A stretch of DNA of 64,000 nt from Prevotella herbatica (GTDB lineage Bacteria; Bacteroidota; Bacteroidia; Bacteroidales; Bacteroidaceae): NCBI RefSeq assembly GCF_017347605.1, contig NZ_AP024484.1, forward strand, positions 620,001-684,000, written 5' to 3'. Below the pieces are notes generated by a model. The model ran no database searches, was not told where the DNA came from, and worked only from the letters and a program-made list of their open reading frames with translations. The position numbers and the translations under genes are program-made. This document shows, in pieces, positions 27,895-38,289 of the stretch; positions within the stretch are counted from its first letter, which is position 1; every line of letters starts with the position of its first letter.

Positions 27895-29562
27895 ATGAAA
27901 ACGGAACTTGAAATTGCACGCGAATGCAAATTGGAACGCATTGAAAAAATTGCGGACAAGATTGGGGTACCAAGCGAGGAGCTTGAAAACTACGGCAAAT
28001 ATATTGCCAAAGTGCCACTGAAACTTATTGACGCTGACAAAGTTGCCAAAAGTAATCTTATTCTTGTTACTGCTATAAGCCCTACAAAGGCAGGTATCGG
28101 AAAAACCACTGTAAGCATTGGCTTATCTATGGCGATGAACAGACTGGGAAAGAAATCTGTGCTAGCGCTTCGTGAGCCGAGTCTTGGTCCTTGCTTCGGC
28201 ATGAAGGGCGGTGCTACTGGTGGAGGTTATTCACAGGTGTTGCCAATGGATAGAATTAATCTGCATTTCACAGGTGATTTCCATGCAATTACTTCTGCTC
28301 ACAACATGATTGCAGCATTGCTTGATAATTATATTTATCAACACCGAGAGGAAGGTTTTGCCCTGAAAGAAGTTCTGTGGAAACGAATTTTGGATGTCAA
28401 TGACCGTAATTTGAGATGTATCACAACAGGTATTGGCCCAAAGACTAACGGCATTATTGCTGAAAGCGGATTTGACATTACTCCTGCAAGTGAAATCATG
28501 GCTATACTCTGCTTGGCAAAAGACGAAGAAGACCTGAGACTTAGAATTGAGAATATTCTACTTGGAGTGACACTCGACAACAAACCTTTCAAAGTAAGAG
28601 ATCTTGGTGTTGGTGGAGCTATCACTGTTTTACTGAGAGACGCTTTATCACCAAACCTTGTACAGACAATAGAAGGAACAGCAGCATTCATTCACGGTGG
28701 TCCTTTTGCTAACATCGCTCATGGATGCAACAGTATCCTAGCAACAAAAATGGCAATGACATTTGGTGACTATGTTGTAACAGAAGCTGGATTCGGTGCA
28801 GATCTTGGTGCAGAGAAGTTCCTTGATATTAAATGCAGAAAAGCAGGAATACAGCCTAAGCTTACCATTATTGTGGCTACGATTATGGGACTAAAGATGC
28901 ACGGAGGTATGCAGGTTGGAGATCCTAACAACGGAAATATCGACAACATAAAAGCTGGACTTGAAAATCTGGATAAGCACATCAGTAACATGCGCAATAT
29001 GGGACAAAGCGTAGTTGTTACCTTAAACAGATTCAGCAACGATAAGGAAGAAGAAATAGAACTCGTCAGCCAGCACTGCCAAGAATGTGGAGTAGGATTT
29101 GCTATGAATGAGGCTTACATGAAAGGCGGTGAAGGTTGTCTTGAACTTGCACAGCTAGCAATAGACAGTATATCTAACAATCCTTCTGGAGATATTAAAT
29201 TCACTTACAGCGAAACAGACAGCATAAAGGACAAGATTACAAGTGTTGCTAAAAATGTGTATGGTGCAAGCAACGTAGTATTCAAAAAGTCTGCTGTTAA
29301 AGCTCTCGAACGCATTGACGAATGGGGACTGGGGAATTATCCCGTATGTATCGCAAAGACACAATATTCACTAAGCGATGATGCTAAGAGACATGGTGTA
29401 CCAAAGGACTTCACATTCACTATTCGTGACCTAGTGATAAACACAGGTGCCGAAATGATTGTGGCTGTAGCTGGAGACATCATGCGCATGCCTGGATTGC
29501 CAAAGCATCCACAGGCAGAAAGAATTGATATTGAAAACGGTCTACTTGTTGGACTGGAATAA
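27895..29562 (+). CDS. fhs: Formate-tetrahydrofolate ligase
   Basis: Cytoplasmic ATP-dependent formate:THF ligase making 10-formyl-THF, 555 aa, the normal family length. The P-loop is [16 protein letters not shown] (about 60-75), followed by [24 protein letters not shown], a family signature, and [16 protein letters not shown]. The C-terminus ends [15 protein letters not shown]. It feeds one-carbon units to purine and Met-tRNA formylation in anaerobes. A shared terminator at 29572-29610 separates it from convergent serB. Confidence 0.98.
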   Translation: MKTELEIARECKLERIEKIADKIGVPSEELENYGKYIAKVPLKLIDADKVAKSNLILVTAISPTKAGIGKTTVSIGLSMAMNRLGKKSVLALREPSLGPCFGMKGGATGGGYSQVLPMDRINLHFTGDFHAITSAHNMIAALLDNYIYQHREEGFALKEVLWKRILDVNDRNLRCITTGIGPKTNGIIAESGFDITPASEIMAILCLAKDEEDLRLRIENILLGVTLDNKPFKVRDLGVGGAITVLLRDALSPNLVQTIEGTAAFIHGGPFANIAHGCNSILATKMAMTFGDYVVTEAGFGADLGAEKFLDIKCRKAGIQPKLTIIVATIMGLKMHGGMQVGDPNNGNIDNIKAGLENLDKHISNMRNMGQSVVVTLNRFSNDKEEEIELVSQHCQECGVGFAMNEAYMKGGEGCLELAQLAIDSISNNPSGDIKFTYSETDSIKDKITSVAKNVYGASNVVFKKSAVKALERIDEWGLGNYPVCIAKTQYSLSDDAKRHGVPKDFTFTIRDLVINTGAEMIVAVAGDIMRMPGLPKHPQAERIDIENGLLVGLE

Positions 29563-29571
29563 CATAAACGA

Positions 29572-29610
29572 AATAAGGCAGAAAATGATTATTATTTTCT
29601 GCCTTATTTT
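29572..29610. terminator. Bidirectional terminator between fhs and serB
   Basis: AATAAGGCAGAAAAT / ATTTTCTGCCTTATT stem with a seven-base loop and T-run. It lies between two convergent genes, and the A-rich opposite side makes it work both ways. Confidence 0.9.
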
Positions 29611-29625
29611 TTTATATTAAATGCT

Positions 29626-30855
29626 TTACAATTTACCTTGTTCACCAAGATAACTATCCTTAAAACCTAGGAAATAAAGCACACCGTCAAGTCCTATATT
29701 ACTTATGGATTGCTGCGCTGTAGCCTTAACACGTGGCTTTGCATGGAAAGCAATGCCAAGTCCTGCTTCTGAAATCATCGGTAAGTCATTGGCTCCATCA
29801 CCTACAGCTATTGTCTGGGCAAGATTCACTTGCTCTACCTGTGCTATTAGTTTAAGAAGTTCAGCCTTACGCTTACCATCAACAACATCTCCAATGTATT
29901 TACCAGTAAGCTTTCCATCTTCGCCAATTTCCAACTCATTTGCATATACATAATCAATACCATAACGTCTGCGCAGATATTCTCCAAAATAGGTGAAACC
30001 ACCACTTAGTATAGCAATCTTATAACCGCATCGTTTCAATACTGACATAAGACGATCGGCACCCTCGGTGATAGGCATGTTTTCGGCAATCTCATGCATT
30101 ACTTCAGCATCAAGTCCCTTGAGAAGTGCAACACGTTCGGTGAAACTTTCCTTAAAATCTATTTCTCCACGCATAGCCCTCTCAGTAATAGCCTTCACCT
30201 GAGCCCCTACTCCAGCACGAGCAGCTAACTCATCAATACATTCTGTCTGTATAAGCGTGGAATCCATATCAAAGCAAATGAGACGTCGCATGCGGCGATA
30301 CATATCATCACGTTGGAAAGAGAAGTCAATTTCCTGTTCTGAAGCCATCTGCATCAGTGATGCCTGAATTTGTTCCCTATCAGCAGGTGTACCTCTTAGA
30401 GAAAACTCAATGCATGCACGTACGTTACGTTCAGGCTTCTTGATACTCATTCTACCTGTAAGTCTCAATATAGAGTCGATATTCAACCCCTGATCAGCAA
30501 TAATCTTTGTAGCAGCTGCAATTTGCTTGGCAGAAAGAGTACGACCGATAACAGTAAGAATAAATCTATTCTTGCCCTGACGGTTAACCCATGATTCATA
30601 TTCATCATCAGAAATAGGTGTGAAACCAATGTTTACATTAAGTTCATCAGCCTTGAAAAGTAATTCTTTCATTACTTGACCAGAATGCGTATAATCTATG
30701 CGGATAAGAATACCTAGCGAAAGAGTGCTATGAATATCAGCCTGACCGATATCAAGAATATGTGCATCGTAGAGCGCAAGTATTTCCATTATCGAAGCAG
30801 TAAGACCTGGACGATCCTGACCTGTTATACGAATTAAAATCTGTTCTTCTTTCAT
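29626..30855 (-). CDS. serB: Phosphoserine phosphatase with ACT domains
   Basis: Last step of serine synthesis, 409 aa. The N-terminal ~185 residues hold two ACT-like regulatory domains (EEQILIRITGQDRPGLTASIMEIL, then RFILTVIGRTLSAKQIAAAT). The HAD phosphatase follows with ICFDMDSTLIQTECIDELA (motif I), AILSGGFTYFGEYL (motif II) and VGDGANDLPMI (motif IV). The long ACT-bearing form is common in Bacteroidota. It lies 56 bases after mnmA on the same strand; a CCGCTT/AAGCGG stem-loop at 30879-30899 in between has no T-run. Confidence 0.96.
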   Translation of the reverse strand: MKEEQILIRITGQDRPGLTASIMEILALYDAHILDIGQADIHSTLSLGILIRIDYTHSGQVMKELLFKADELNVNIGFTPISDDEYESWVNRQGKNRFILTVIGRTLSAKQIAAATKIIADQGLNIDSILRLTGRMSIKKPERNVRACIEFSLRGTPADREQIQASLMQMASEQEIDFSFQRDDMYRRMRRLICFDMDSTLIQTECIDELAARAGVGAQVKAITERAMRGEIDFKESFTERVALLKGLDAEVMHEIAENMPITEGADRLMSVLKRCGYKIAILSGGFTYFGEYLRRRYGIDYVYANELEIGEDGKLTGKYIGDVVDGKRKAELLKLIAQVEQVNLAQTIAVGDGANDLPMISEAGLGIAFHAKPRVKATAQQSISNIGLDGVLYFLGFKDSYLGEQGKL

Positions 30856-30911
30856 AATGAAATAATATATATATTACTCCGCTTTATAATAACAAGCGGT
30901 TGAGTTTATTA

Positions 30912-32012
30912 CTATAAAGTTATCTCTCCTGAACCGAAACAACGATGATGTTGATTATCATATATTACACAGAATTGCCCTGGAGCAACACCATGAACCT
31001 TTTTAGCGGCATGAATGGTATATGTGCCGTCAACATTGTTCTCCAATGTTGCTGGTAAATATTCTGGAGTGTGTCTTATCTTGAACGTGATGTTATCAGG
31101 TAACTGTATTTCAGTACTTCCTTCAGGACAATATGTTGTGAAATGAAAATCATGAATCTTAAAATCCTGCTTATAGGCTGTCTCTGGATCATAACCATGA
31201 CTAACATAAAGAATATTAAGTTCAACATCTTTCTTTACAACAAACCAAGGTCCGCCACCAAATCCAAGTCCCTTACGCTGACCGATAGTATGAAACCACA
31301 ATCCCTTATGCTGACCGATAACATTACCTGTTTCAAGTTCAATGACATCGCCTGTCTTTTCACCAAGGTAACGCTTTAGGTATTCATTATAATCAATATT
31401 ACCAAGGAAACATATTCCCTGACTGTCACGACGTTTGGCATTGACAAGATGTTCACGTTCGGCAATTTCCCTAACTTCATTCTTTTCAAAATGACCTATT
31501 GGAAATATAGCCTTATGCAATTGCCAATCATAAATTTGGGCAAGAAAATCTGTCTGATCCTTAACAGGATCAGGACTTGTTGTGAGCCATTTGTATCCGT
31601 CATGCCATTCAGTCTGTGCATAATGTCCGGTTGCTATCAAATCATAGTCATAACCCATTTTTTCATCAAATGCACCAAACTTAATCAGACGATTACACAT
31701 AACATCAGGATTAGGCGTGAAACCAGCCTTGACTTTGTCCATTGTATATTTTGTTACCTGACTCCAATATTCCTTATGACAGTCGATAACATTTAGCTTG
31801 CAATCATACCTTGCAGCAACGGCAGTAGCCATTTCTAAGTCTTCCTCGCTACTACAATCCCATTCCTCTTTTTCTTCTGGACCAATCTTTATATAGAAAC
31901 AGTCTGGTTTTGCGCCATGACTAACCATTTCATAAAGAACGACACTGCTGTCGACACCACCCGAAAGAAGGAGTGCTATCTTTTTACCCTTTATATCCTC
32001 GTAATCAATCAT
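30912..32012 (-). CDS. mnmA: tRNA 2-thiouridylase MnmA
   Basis: Makes the 2-thio group of s2U34 in Lys, Glu and Gln tRNAs, 366 aa from the Met at 32012. The PP-loop is LLLSGGVDSSVV. The first catalytic Cys is in NPDVMCNRLIKFG and the second in DSQGICFLGNIDY. The C-terminal beta-barrel ends HRCFGSGEITL. A TACTTTTGC box on the minus strand lies so close to the ATG (about 5 bases) that the mRNA may be almost leaderless. The ORF extends six codons further up, but that extension would overlap this box. Confidence 0.95.
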   Translation of the reverse strand: MIDYEDIKGKKIALLLSGGVDSSVVLYEMVSHGAKPDCFYIKIGPEEKEEWDCSSEEDLEMATAVAARYDCKLNVIDCHKEYWSQVTKYTMDKVKAGFTPNPDVMCNRLIKFGAFDEKMGYDYDLIATGHYAQTEWHDGYKWLTTSPDPVKDQTDFLAQIYDWQLHKAIFPIGHFEKNEVREIAEREHLVNAKRRDSQGICFLGNIDYNEYLKRYLGEKTGDVIELETGNVIGQHKGLWFHTIGQRKGLGFGGGPWFVVKKDVELNILYVSHGYDPETAYKQDFKIHDFHFTTYCPEGSTEIQLPDNITFKIRHTPEYLPATLENNVDGTYTIHAAKKVHGVAPGQFCVIYDNQHHRCFGSGEITL

Positions 32013-32032
32013 ATTTTGCAAAAGTAACAAAA

Positions 32033-32929
32033 TTATTTGTTATTCACTCGTTTAGTACCAACTTTCATTCTATCAAAGCCCAAACCATAGACTCCAGTAA
32101 CGGCACTTTGACTAACAAAAGCACTAGGATCAACATCATCAATAATGCTGAATATGTTGTGACTTTCGTTTTGCTTTGCTATCACAAACAGCATACCCAT
32201 CTTTTTACCACTGTAAAAGCCATGGGCATCTATCACTGTGCAGCCACGTGCAGCCTCATCATTTATAAGTCTACCTATTTCCTGATACTTCTCAGAAATG
32301 ACAAAGAACTGTACCGAACGACGAAAACCATTTATCACATGATCTATGGTATATGACATGACGAAAAGCACGATATATCCATATATAACTTTTTCCCAAC
32401 TGTTCAGTACAAGGTAGCTGGATGTTATCACACAAAGGTCGCATACCAGAATAATGTGTCCAAGCGACACATCATGATATTTATGCACAATAGAGGCTAT
32501 GACATCAGAGCCACCAGTGCTGCCATTGCGCAAAAGACTGAAACCAGTTCCTATACCTAAAAGCAAACCACCGACAACACATGCTAGAAAAGGCTGGTCG
32601 TGAAACATAACAGTGTTTCCTACGATATGTTGCCAAAAAGTAGTGAATGTTGTAAAAAACATGACCGCATATATTGTCTTTACACAGAACTTGAATCCAA
32701 GTACTCTCAGTGCCGCTGCTAAAAGCAATACATTTATTGCCAGATATGTGTACTGAACCGGAATGCCCATACCCCAATAAACGATTGAGGAAACACCAGG
32801 AAGACCACCTATCGTAATTTTGTTTGGCAACAGAAAAGCCACCCATCCGAGACTTCCAATTACCATTCCAATGGCTATTATAAGGTAATCATATATACCT
32901 CTTATAATTTTTCTTTCTTCTCTTCTCAT
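32033..32929 (-). CDS. YitT/DUF2179 family membrane protein
   Basis: Inner-membrane protein of unknown transport role, 298 aa from Met at 32929. Five or six membrane spans come first (LIIAIGMVIGSLGWVAFLLPNKITIGGLPG; FLACVVGGLLLGIGTGFSLLRNGSTGGSDVIA). A cytosolic C-terminal DUF2179 domain follows (GCTVIDAHGFYSGKKMGMLFVIAKQ). The GSTGGSD motif is typical of the family. A TAATTTTGC box at 32952-32960 (minus) fits the chosen start. It is 20 bases before mnmA and probably cotranscribed. Confidence 0.9.
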   Translation of the reverse strand: MRREERKIIRGIYDYLIIAIGMVIGSLGWVAFLLPNKITIGGLPGVSSIVYWGMGIPVQYTYLAINVLLLAAALRVLGFKFCVKTIYAVMFFTTFTTFWQHIVGNTVMFHDQPFLACVVGGLLLGIGTGFSLLRNGSTGGSDVIASIVHKYHDVSLGHIILVCDLCVITSSYLVLNSWEKVIYGYIVLFVMSYTIDHVINGFRRSVQFFVISEKYQEIGRLINDEAARGCTVIDAHGFYSGKKMGMLFVIAKQNESHNIFSIIDDVDPSAFVSQSAVTGVYGLGFDRMKVGTKRVNNK

Positions 32930-32973
32930 TACATAATATCTAATAATGGATGCAAAATTACAAAATAAAAACA

Positions 32974-33000
32974 AAAAAACTCCGCAATTGCGGAGTTTTT
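32974..33000 (-). terminator. Terminator of the 33036-38162 SusC-SusD operon
   Basis: Perfect 10-bp palindromic stem ACTCCGCAAT/ATTGCGGAGT with T-runs on both sides, 36 bases past the SusD stop and just before the YitT promoter. Confidence 0.9.
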
Positions 33001-33035
33001 AATCATTTGATAATGTTGCACTTACATACAAATTA

Positions 33036-34742
33036 TCACCAACCAAGGTTTTGTCCTGTTTCAGGACTTAGAGTAATTTGTCCGGTAGGTATAGGATAAA
33101 GGTAATACTTGCTATCGTATGTGCGAGTTTTTGTATTACCAATCATATATTTATCTGTTGTTACATTAACACCTACATTACTGATATTGCTTAAATTTGC
33201 TCCAAGCATAATATCAGGATTCTTGCTTGTATCAAGTTTATCTAACTGATGCCAACGCACCAAGTCCCAATATCTATACCAATTGTCTGTCATAAGCTCA
33301 CAACGTCTGCATCGTCTAATCTCCCACAATAGATTACTTACTCCCATATTGTTTGCTGGGTCGGCATCAGGTAGCAATGTCATCGGCTTTAATCCTACGC
33401 GACTCTGCAAAAGATTAATAGTCTTGTCAAGATCTGATTGCGTAATAGTTCCCAACTCAGCCTTAGCTTCTGCCTCATTCAATAATATCACGGCATACCA
33501 ATAAAGCGGAGCATCTGTATATCCAGTACCAATATTAATGCGATAATATGAATCAAGGCTCATATTATCATACTTTCTTACTGTATATCCTGTAGAAGAT
33601 GTCATCTGAGGAGAAGCAGAAACGCCCATATTGTTGACACGCGCCCATCCATGACCAGCAAAACTTATAATAGAGTCTACAAGTAAACTTAAACGTTTAT
33701 CTCTTTGAGAAAGCATTCTGCTAACAGAATAGTTGCCACCAGAATTGATTACAGCCTTATCGTCTGTATTTAGAGTGGTATTCGCTTTAGGCTTGCCATC
33801 AAGAAACAGAAATGCATCAAAGGCATCCTTAGAGATTCCAAACTGCTCTGTAGAATTACAGGTATAGTCCACTAACGAATGCATAACCATATCCTTTTCG
33901 TAATTACGATAGAATATTATCTCCTTATTACTACCAAGAGAAAGTGAATTATATATGTCTCCGTAATTGGTACTCAAAGCAAACTTACCAGAGTTCATGA
34001 TTGCCTCGGAAGCTGTAACTGACTCGTTAAGGTATTTCTGTGCACGTGACAAATCAGGTGCCTTTCCATTATCAGCAGTTGTACGATACTTGCAGAATGT
34101 ACCCTCATAAAGGCATACATCACTCTTCATCGCCAATGCCATCTGTTTGCTCCATGCCGTCTTATCACTTACATCATCAAGATTAGCTACGGCATAGTTT
34201 AAATCACTAAGCACTGAATCTATGACAACATCACGGTCTGTACGTGAACCATAAATTCTATTGTCATCAGGATCTGTGATTACATCTTGCATCCACTGCA
34301 TATTACCAAACTTTCTTACCATTTGATAATATTCCCATGCACGATTTAAACGTCCAATCGCCATAAAGCGTGCTTTCTCTCCATTTGTAAGTGATGAAGA
34401 AGACAATCCCTGAATGAGATAGTTTACACGACGTATCTCTTTGGAACCATCAGTCCAGTCGCTTGAGGTACTAGGAATCGTTTTATAAGTCCAGTCATCA
34501 AACGTTGGGTTTACCTGATCATCAGAAAAGCTTTTGAAATAGAACCATCCCAAATCACCCTTTGAATTATACCCAATATAGTTATCATAGAATTTGTTAC
34601 TGTAGCTCTCAACCGCATTGGCATTACTCCAGAAAGTGGTATTATTTGTAAATGTGTCACGAGGAGACTTATCCAGCATATCATTGCAGCCAGAGAACAT
34701 CAAAGTGATTGCTACAAAGGCATATATTATAATCTTTTTCAT
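33036..34742 (-). CDS. SusD/RagB family lipoprotein
   Basis: SusD-like glycan- or ligand-binding lipoprotein, 568 aa. Lipobox FSGC with Cys19 precedes NDMLDKSPRDTFTNNTTFW, a common SusD start. Helical core segments include RLNRAWEYYQMVRKFGNMQW and YWYAVILLNEAEAKAELG. It ends YLYPIPTGQITLSPETGQNLGW. Operon with the SusC gene 30 bases upstream and a terminator downstream. No enzymes accompany the pair, so the ligand is unknown. Confidence 0.95.
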   Translation of the reverse strand: MKKIIIYAFVAITLMFSGCNDMLDKSPRDTFTNNTTFWSNANAVESYSNKFYDNYIGYNSKGDLGWFYFKSFSDDQVNPTFDDWTYKTIPSTSSDWTDGSKEIRRVNYLIQGLSSSSLTNGEKARFMAIGRLNRAWEYYQMVRKFGNMQWMQDVITDPDDNRIYGSRTDRDVVIDSVLSDLNYAVANLDDVSDKTAWSKQMALAMKSDVCLYEGTFCKYRTTADNGKAPDLSRAQKYLNESVTASEAIMNSGKFALSTNYGDIYNSLSLGSNKEIIFYRNYEKDMVMHSLVDYTCNSTEQFGISKDAFDAFLFLDGKPKANTTLNTDDKAVINSGGNYSVSRMLSQRDKRLSLLVDSIISFAGHGWARVNNMGVSASPQMTSSTGYTVRKYDNMSLDSYYRINIGTGYTDAPLYWYAVILLNEAEAKAELGTITQSDLDKTINLLQSRVGLKPMTLLPDADPANNMGVSNLLWEIRRCRRCELMTDNWYRYWDLVRWHQLDKLDTSKNPDIMLGANLSNISNVGVNVTTDKYMIGNTKTRTYDSKYYLYPIPTGQITLSPETGQNLGW

Positions 34743-34772
34743 ATATCGAAATTATTATATAAGTTATATAAA

Positions 34773-37700
34773 TCAGAAAGTAACTTCAATACCGACAGAC
34801 CAAGAACGTGTGATTGGATATGTACGTCCCCATGTGCCATAGGTAAGAGTACCTTGTCCATCGTTCATTTCTGGGTCAACAGGAAGATTTCCACATCCAT
34901 TATGAAGAAGACAGAGATTGTTAACGCTGCCGTATACACGTATCTTCTGAATATAGATGTGTCTCAGGATTGACTGAGGAACTGTATAGCCAATTGTTAT
35001 ATTTTTCAATCTAAGATATGACATATTAACAAGATATCTTGTCTGAGGGTAGTAATTATGTTCACCACCTATTGGGGCGAGTGCGGCAACATTACCAGGG
35101 GCTTCATTTCCAGCATATAGACAAGGAAAATCATTACTCTGATTGATATTTACTATATTGTTTGCTGGGTCATAAACATTATATCTTGTCTGATTTGAAT
35201 ATATTGCAAGATCTGGAGCACGCATTTCTGGAAACGCCAAAGAAGACAATGTCCACATGTCACGTTTACCAACTCCTTGGAAAAATAAATCAATATCAAA
35301 TCCACAATATGTTCCACCCAAATGGAAGCTATATTCATAGCGAGGAAGTGTATTTCCTATAACTTTAAGATCTCCATGATCCTCGGCTGTACCCTTGCCA
35401 CCATCAATTTTTCCGTCACCATTTAAATCTTTGAACTTTATATCACCAGGACCATATACGAAATTATCAGTCTGTATGCCAGTCTGATTTGCTACAGCCG
35501 ACTTATATTTCCAAGAACCATCAGCATTCTTTCCATTAAAATCTTCCTCCGTGAAATAACGATCTGTTTCAAATCCCCATATATCGCCCCAATTTTCACC
35601 TTGGTAAGCATACATCTTGGCATTTGCATCAGTAACGATACCACCTGTATATCCGATAAGTTTAGAAGTATTGTTCCATTTAGTAACCTTAACCTTAGAA
35701 TCGCCAATACTGAAATTAGCATAAAGACCCAAATTCTTATTAATCTGCTTACGCCAATTAAGAGTTACTTCCCAACCTCTTGAACGAAGTTGACCAGCAT
35801 TTGAATATGGTGCAGTTGCTCCAACGCTTGCAGGCAGAGCTGTTCCTGGAGCTAACATATCTTTCGTGACACGCTGAAACCAATCTGCAGTAACAGTGAG
35901 TTCATCATTAAGGAAACCCAAATCAAGACCTAAATTGAAAGACTGTATTCGTTCCCATGTAAGAGTTGGTGACACCCAATCCGGCATATCAAATTGATTA
36001 ACTTTTGTATTACTTCCATTGAGCCATGTTATGTCTGATGGAGAAATAGCCGATACTCTTGAAATAAACATCCAATCGCCTACTGCCTCATTTCCTATCT
36101 CACCATAGGACATACGTAACTTACCGCTAGAGACATACTTATTTAGATTTTTCCAATAAGGTTCTTCAGTAAAGCGATATCCTAAAGACCCAGAAGGGAA
36201 AAACGCCCACTTGTCACCTTCTGGAAATCTTGAAGAACCATCATATCTACCGTTAAGTTCCAATAGATATATACCTTTATAATCATAGTTTATACGTCCA
36301 AAATAGCCAGCTGAAGCACGATCACCAGTAGAAGACTTAATGGTAGCCTTTGTCATATCTCCATAAGCAAGAGATAGTTCTGGGTATTCTTCATCATAAA
36401 GTTGAGTGCGATTGGCATAGAAATAATCAGAAGAATAATTTTCTCCATTAACACCAACCATTACATTTAGATTATGCACATCGTTCCATGAATGATTGTA
36501 GTTCATATATGCATTCGCTGTCCAACGATTTGCCTTGGTATTGTCACGTGTGGCATTTGTTGTTGATGTTCCTACAATATATGCTGGAGCAACACCCGAC
36601 CAGTTCATTCCATACACACTATGGTTGCTTGATTTTAAATTACTATTGTCAATCTCGTAAGTGTAATCAGCATTAAGCGTGAGGTCTTTTGTTATATTAG
36701 CCTTTGCAAATGCATTCATACGGAATACATCATGAACATTATATAATCGCGATGCCTGCTTCTGCATGGCTATCATGCGATAATCATATTGTGAGCCGTC
36801 TGATGCCTGCATTATACCAGAAGGAATAAAGAATGAGCCCCATCTCCAAAGATACTGATATATGTTGTTATAAGAATTTGCCTTACCTATATGACGACGA
36901 GTGAAATTAACTCTCGCTCCTACAGAAAGCCAATCGGTAACATCAGTCTTTAAATTCAAAGTGGCATTATATCTTTCACGCTGTGCTGGATTAAATTTCA
37001 TCAGGTCCTGCTTCTTGTCATATCCAACAGACATATAAAACACAGTTTTACCGCTTGAACCACTAATTGAAAGATCATGACTCAACGAAGGTGCAGCATT
37101 ATCATACCATATTTTCTTTATGTCATAATCTGCATAATACATGGGCTGACCATTCATGAAATAATAATCACCAACATCGCTGTCACTCTGATAAGGACGC
37201 ATCAAACTATATCCCTTTTTTCCACTATTCTGTTGCTGCCATTTCTCTGCATAAGGCAATAATTTGTCGAAATACATACCAAAGAGTTCAACTGAACCAC
37301 CATCGGTACGCGCCTTAGCCATCATAGCAGATTTAAGCTGGGTTGGAACATCAGGATAATCAGGAAGATAAGTTGCATTATCCCAAGCCAGATGCCCATC
37401 ATATTTTATTGAAATCTTATCACCTTTATTCGCCTGTTTGGTTGTGATAAGGATTACTCCAAACGCGGCACGACTACCATATATTGAAGAAGATGCAGCA
37501 TCTTTCAAAACTGAGATTGAAGCTATATCGTTGCCATTTATCATAGAAAGGTCGTCAACAGGAACTCCATCTACGACAATCAAAGGAGAAGAAGACTGAC
37601 CATTTGACAATGTACCCAATCCACGAATAGAAATAGTTGGATTACTATCAATATTTCCACTGCTGTTTATAATTGAAAGACCAGGAACGGCTCCTTGCAA

Positions 37701-38162
37701 AGCCCTTGCAACATCCTGTTCTGGTCTACCTGTAAGAGTCTTTGCAAGATCAACATTTGAGACAGCACCAGTTAGATTCACTTTTTTCTGCTGACCATAA
37801 CCTACCACAACCACTTCGTCTAGCAAGGCATTGTCACTTTCTAGCTGTACCCTCATACCATCTTTAGCATTTTTGGTAACAGTTTTATAGCCTAAAAAGG
37901 AAATACGGATCTTACTTCCGTTTCCAACATTAATCGAAAAATTTCCATTAACGTCTGTCACCGAGCCTCGCGTAGTTCCAGGTTCTGTTACACTGGCACC
38001 AATTACAGGTTCACCATTTTCGTCGACAACAATTCCTTTAATCGTAACTGTAGCTTTCGCTCCTACCACCAACTGATTAATAAGAGGTGAAGCCTTTAGG
38101 ATATTCGATGTTGAATTGCAACAAAGAAATAAAGCTCCCAATAGCACGGATAGTTTTTTCAT
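34773..38162 (-). CDS. SusC/RagA TonB-linked outer membrane transporter
   Basis: TonB-dependent importer, 1129 aa from the Met at 38162, which opens a good signal peptide (MKKLSVLLGALFLCCNS). A TTG start at 38192 would fall inside the promoter. Domains: regulatory-like (VTIKGIVVDENGEPVIGASV), VVVGYGQQKKVNLTGAVS, plug (LIVVDGVPVDDLSM, ISVLKDAASSSIYGSRAAFG), and barrel ending SWSVGIEVTF. The -7 box TATATTTGC is at 38189-38197 (minus), with two adjacent ATTTGCAAAT palindromes just upstream. It is paired with the SusD at 33036-34742. Confidence 0.96.
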   Translation of the reverse strand: MKKLSVLLGALFLCCNSTSNILKASPLINQLVVGAKATVTIKGIVVDENGEPVIGASVTEPGTTRGSVTDVNGNFSINVGNGSKIRISFLGYKTVTKNAKDGMRVQLESDNALLDEVVVVGYGQQKKVNLTGAVSNVDLAKTLTGRPEQDVARALQGAVPGLSIINSSGNIDSNPTISIRGLGTLSNGQSSSPLIVVDGVPVDDLSMINGNDIASISVLKDAASSSIYGSRAAFGVILITTKQANKGDKISIKYDGHLAWDNATYLPDYPDVPTQLKSAMMAKARTDGGSVELFGMYFDKLLPYAEKWQQQNSGKKGYSLMRPYQSDSDVGDYYFMNGQPMYYADYDIKKIWYDNAAPSLSHDLSISGSSGKTVFYMSVGYDKKQDLMKFNPAQRERYNATLNLKTDVTDWLSVGARVNFTRRHIGKANSYNNIYQYLWRWGSFFIPSGIMQASDGSQYDYRMIAMQKQASRLYNVHDVFRMNAFAKANITKDLTLNADYTYEIDNSNLKSSNHSVYGMNWSGVAPAYIVGTSTTNATRDNTKANRWTANAYMNYNHSWNDVHNLNVMVGVNGENYSSDYFYANRTQLYDEEYPELSLAYGDMTKATIKSSTGDRASAGYFGRINYDYKGIYLLELNGRYDGSSRFPEGDKWAFFPSGSLGYRFTEEPYWKNLNKYVSSGKLRMSYGEIGNEAVGDWMFISRVSAISPSDITWLNGSNTKVNQFDMPDWVSPTLTWERIQSFNLGLDLGFLNDELTVTADWFQRVTKDMLAPGTALPASVGATAPYSNAGQLRSRGWEVTLNWRKQINKNLGLYANFSIGDSKVKVTKWNNTSKLIGYTGGIVTDANAKMYAYQGENWGDIWGFETDRYFTEEDFNGKNADGSWKYKSAVANQTGIQTDNFVYGPGDIKFKDLNGDGKIDGGKGTAEDHGDLKVIGNTLPRYEYSFHLGGTYCGFDIDLFFQGVGKRDMWTLSSLAFPEMRAPDLAIYSNQTRYNVYDPANNIVNINQSNDFPCLYAGNEAPGNVAALAPIGGEHNYYPQTRYLVNMSYLRLKNITIGYTVPQSILRHIYIQKIRVYGSVNNLCLLHNGCGNLPVDPEMNDGQGTLTYGTWGRTYPITRSWSVGIEVTF

Positions 38163-38188
38163 AGAAAATATGTTTATGTCATTATGTT

Positions 38189-38197
38189 GCAAATATA
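38189..38197 (-). promoter_or_regulatory. -7 box of the SusC-SusD operon
   Basis: TATATTTGC on the minus strand, 26 bases before the start at 38162. Confidence 0.7.
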
Positions 38198-38212
38198 AAT
38201 AAACATTTAACC

Positions 38213-38232
38213 ATTTGCAAATATTTGCAAAT
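38213..38232. promoter_or_regulatory. Two abutting ATTTGCAAAT palindromes
   Basis: The perfect 10-bp palindrome ATTTGCAAAT occurs twice back to back. It covers the -33 region of the SusC promoter and so could be an operator for a dimeric regulator. No regulator gene is adjacent. Confidence 0.45.
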
Positions 38233-38289
38233 ATTTATTTTAAATTGTTACAGATAAGTTTGCAACTGACAATATTTTCTATAAAAACA

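Noticed and set aside
32505..32846. 113-aa minus-strand ORF inside the YitT gene
   Set aside because: Alternative frame of a membrane protein gene; no signal, motif or promoter.
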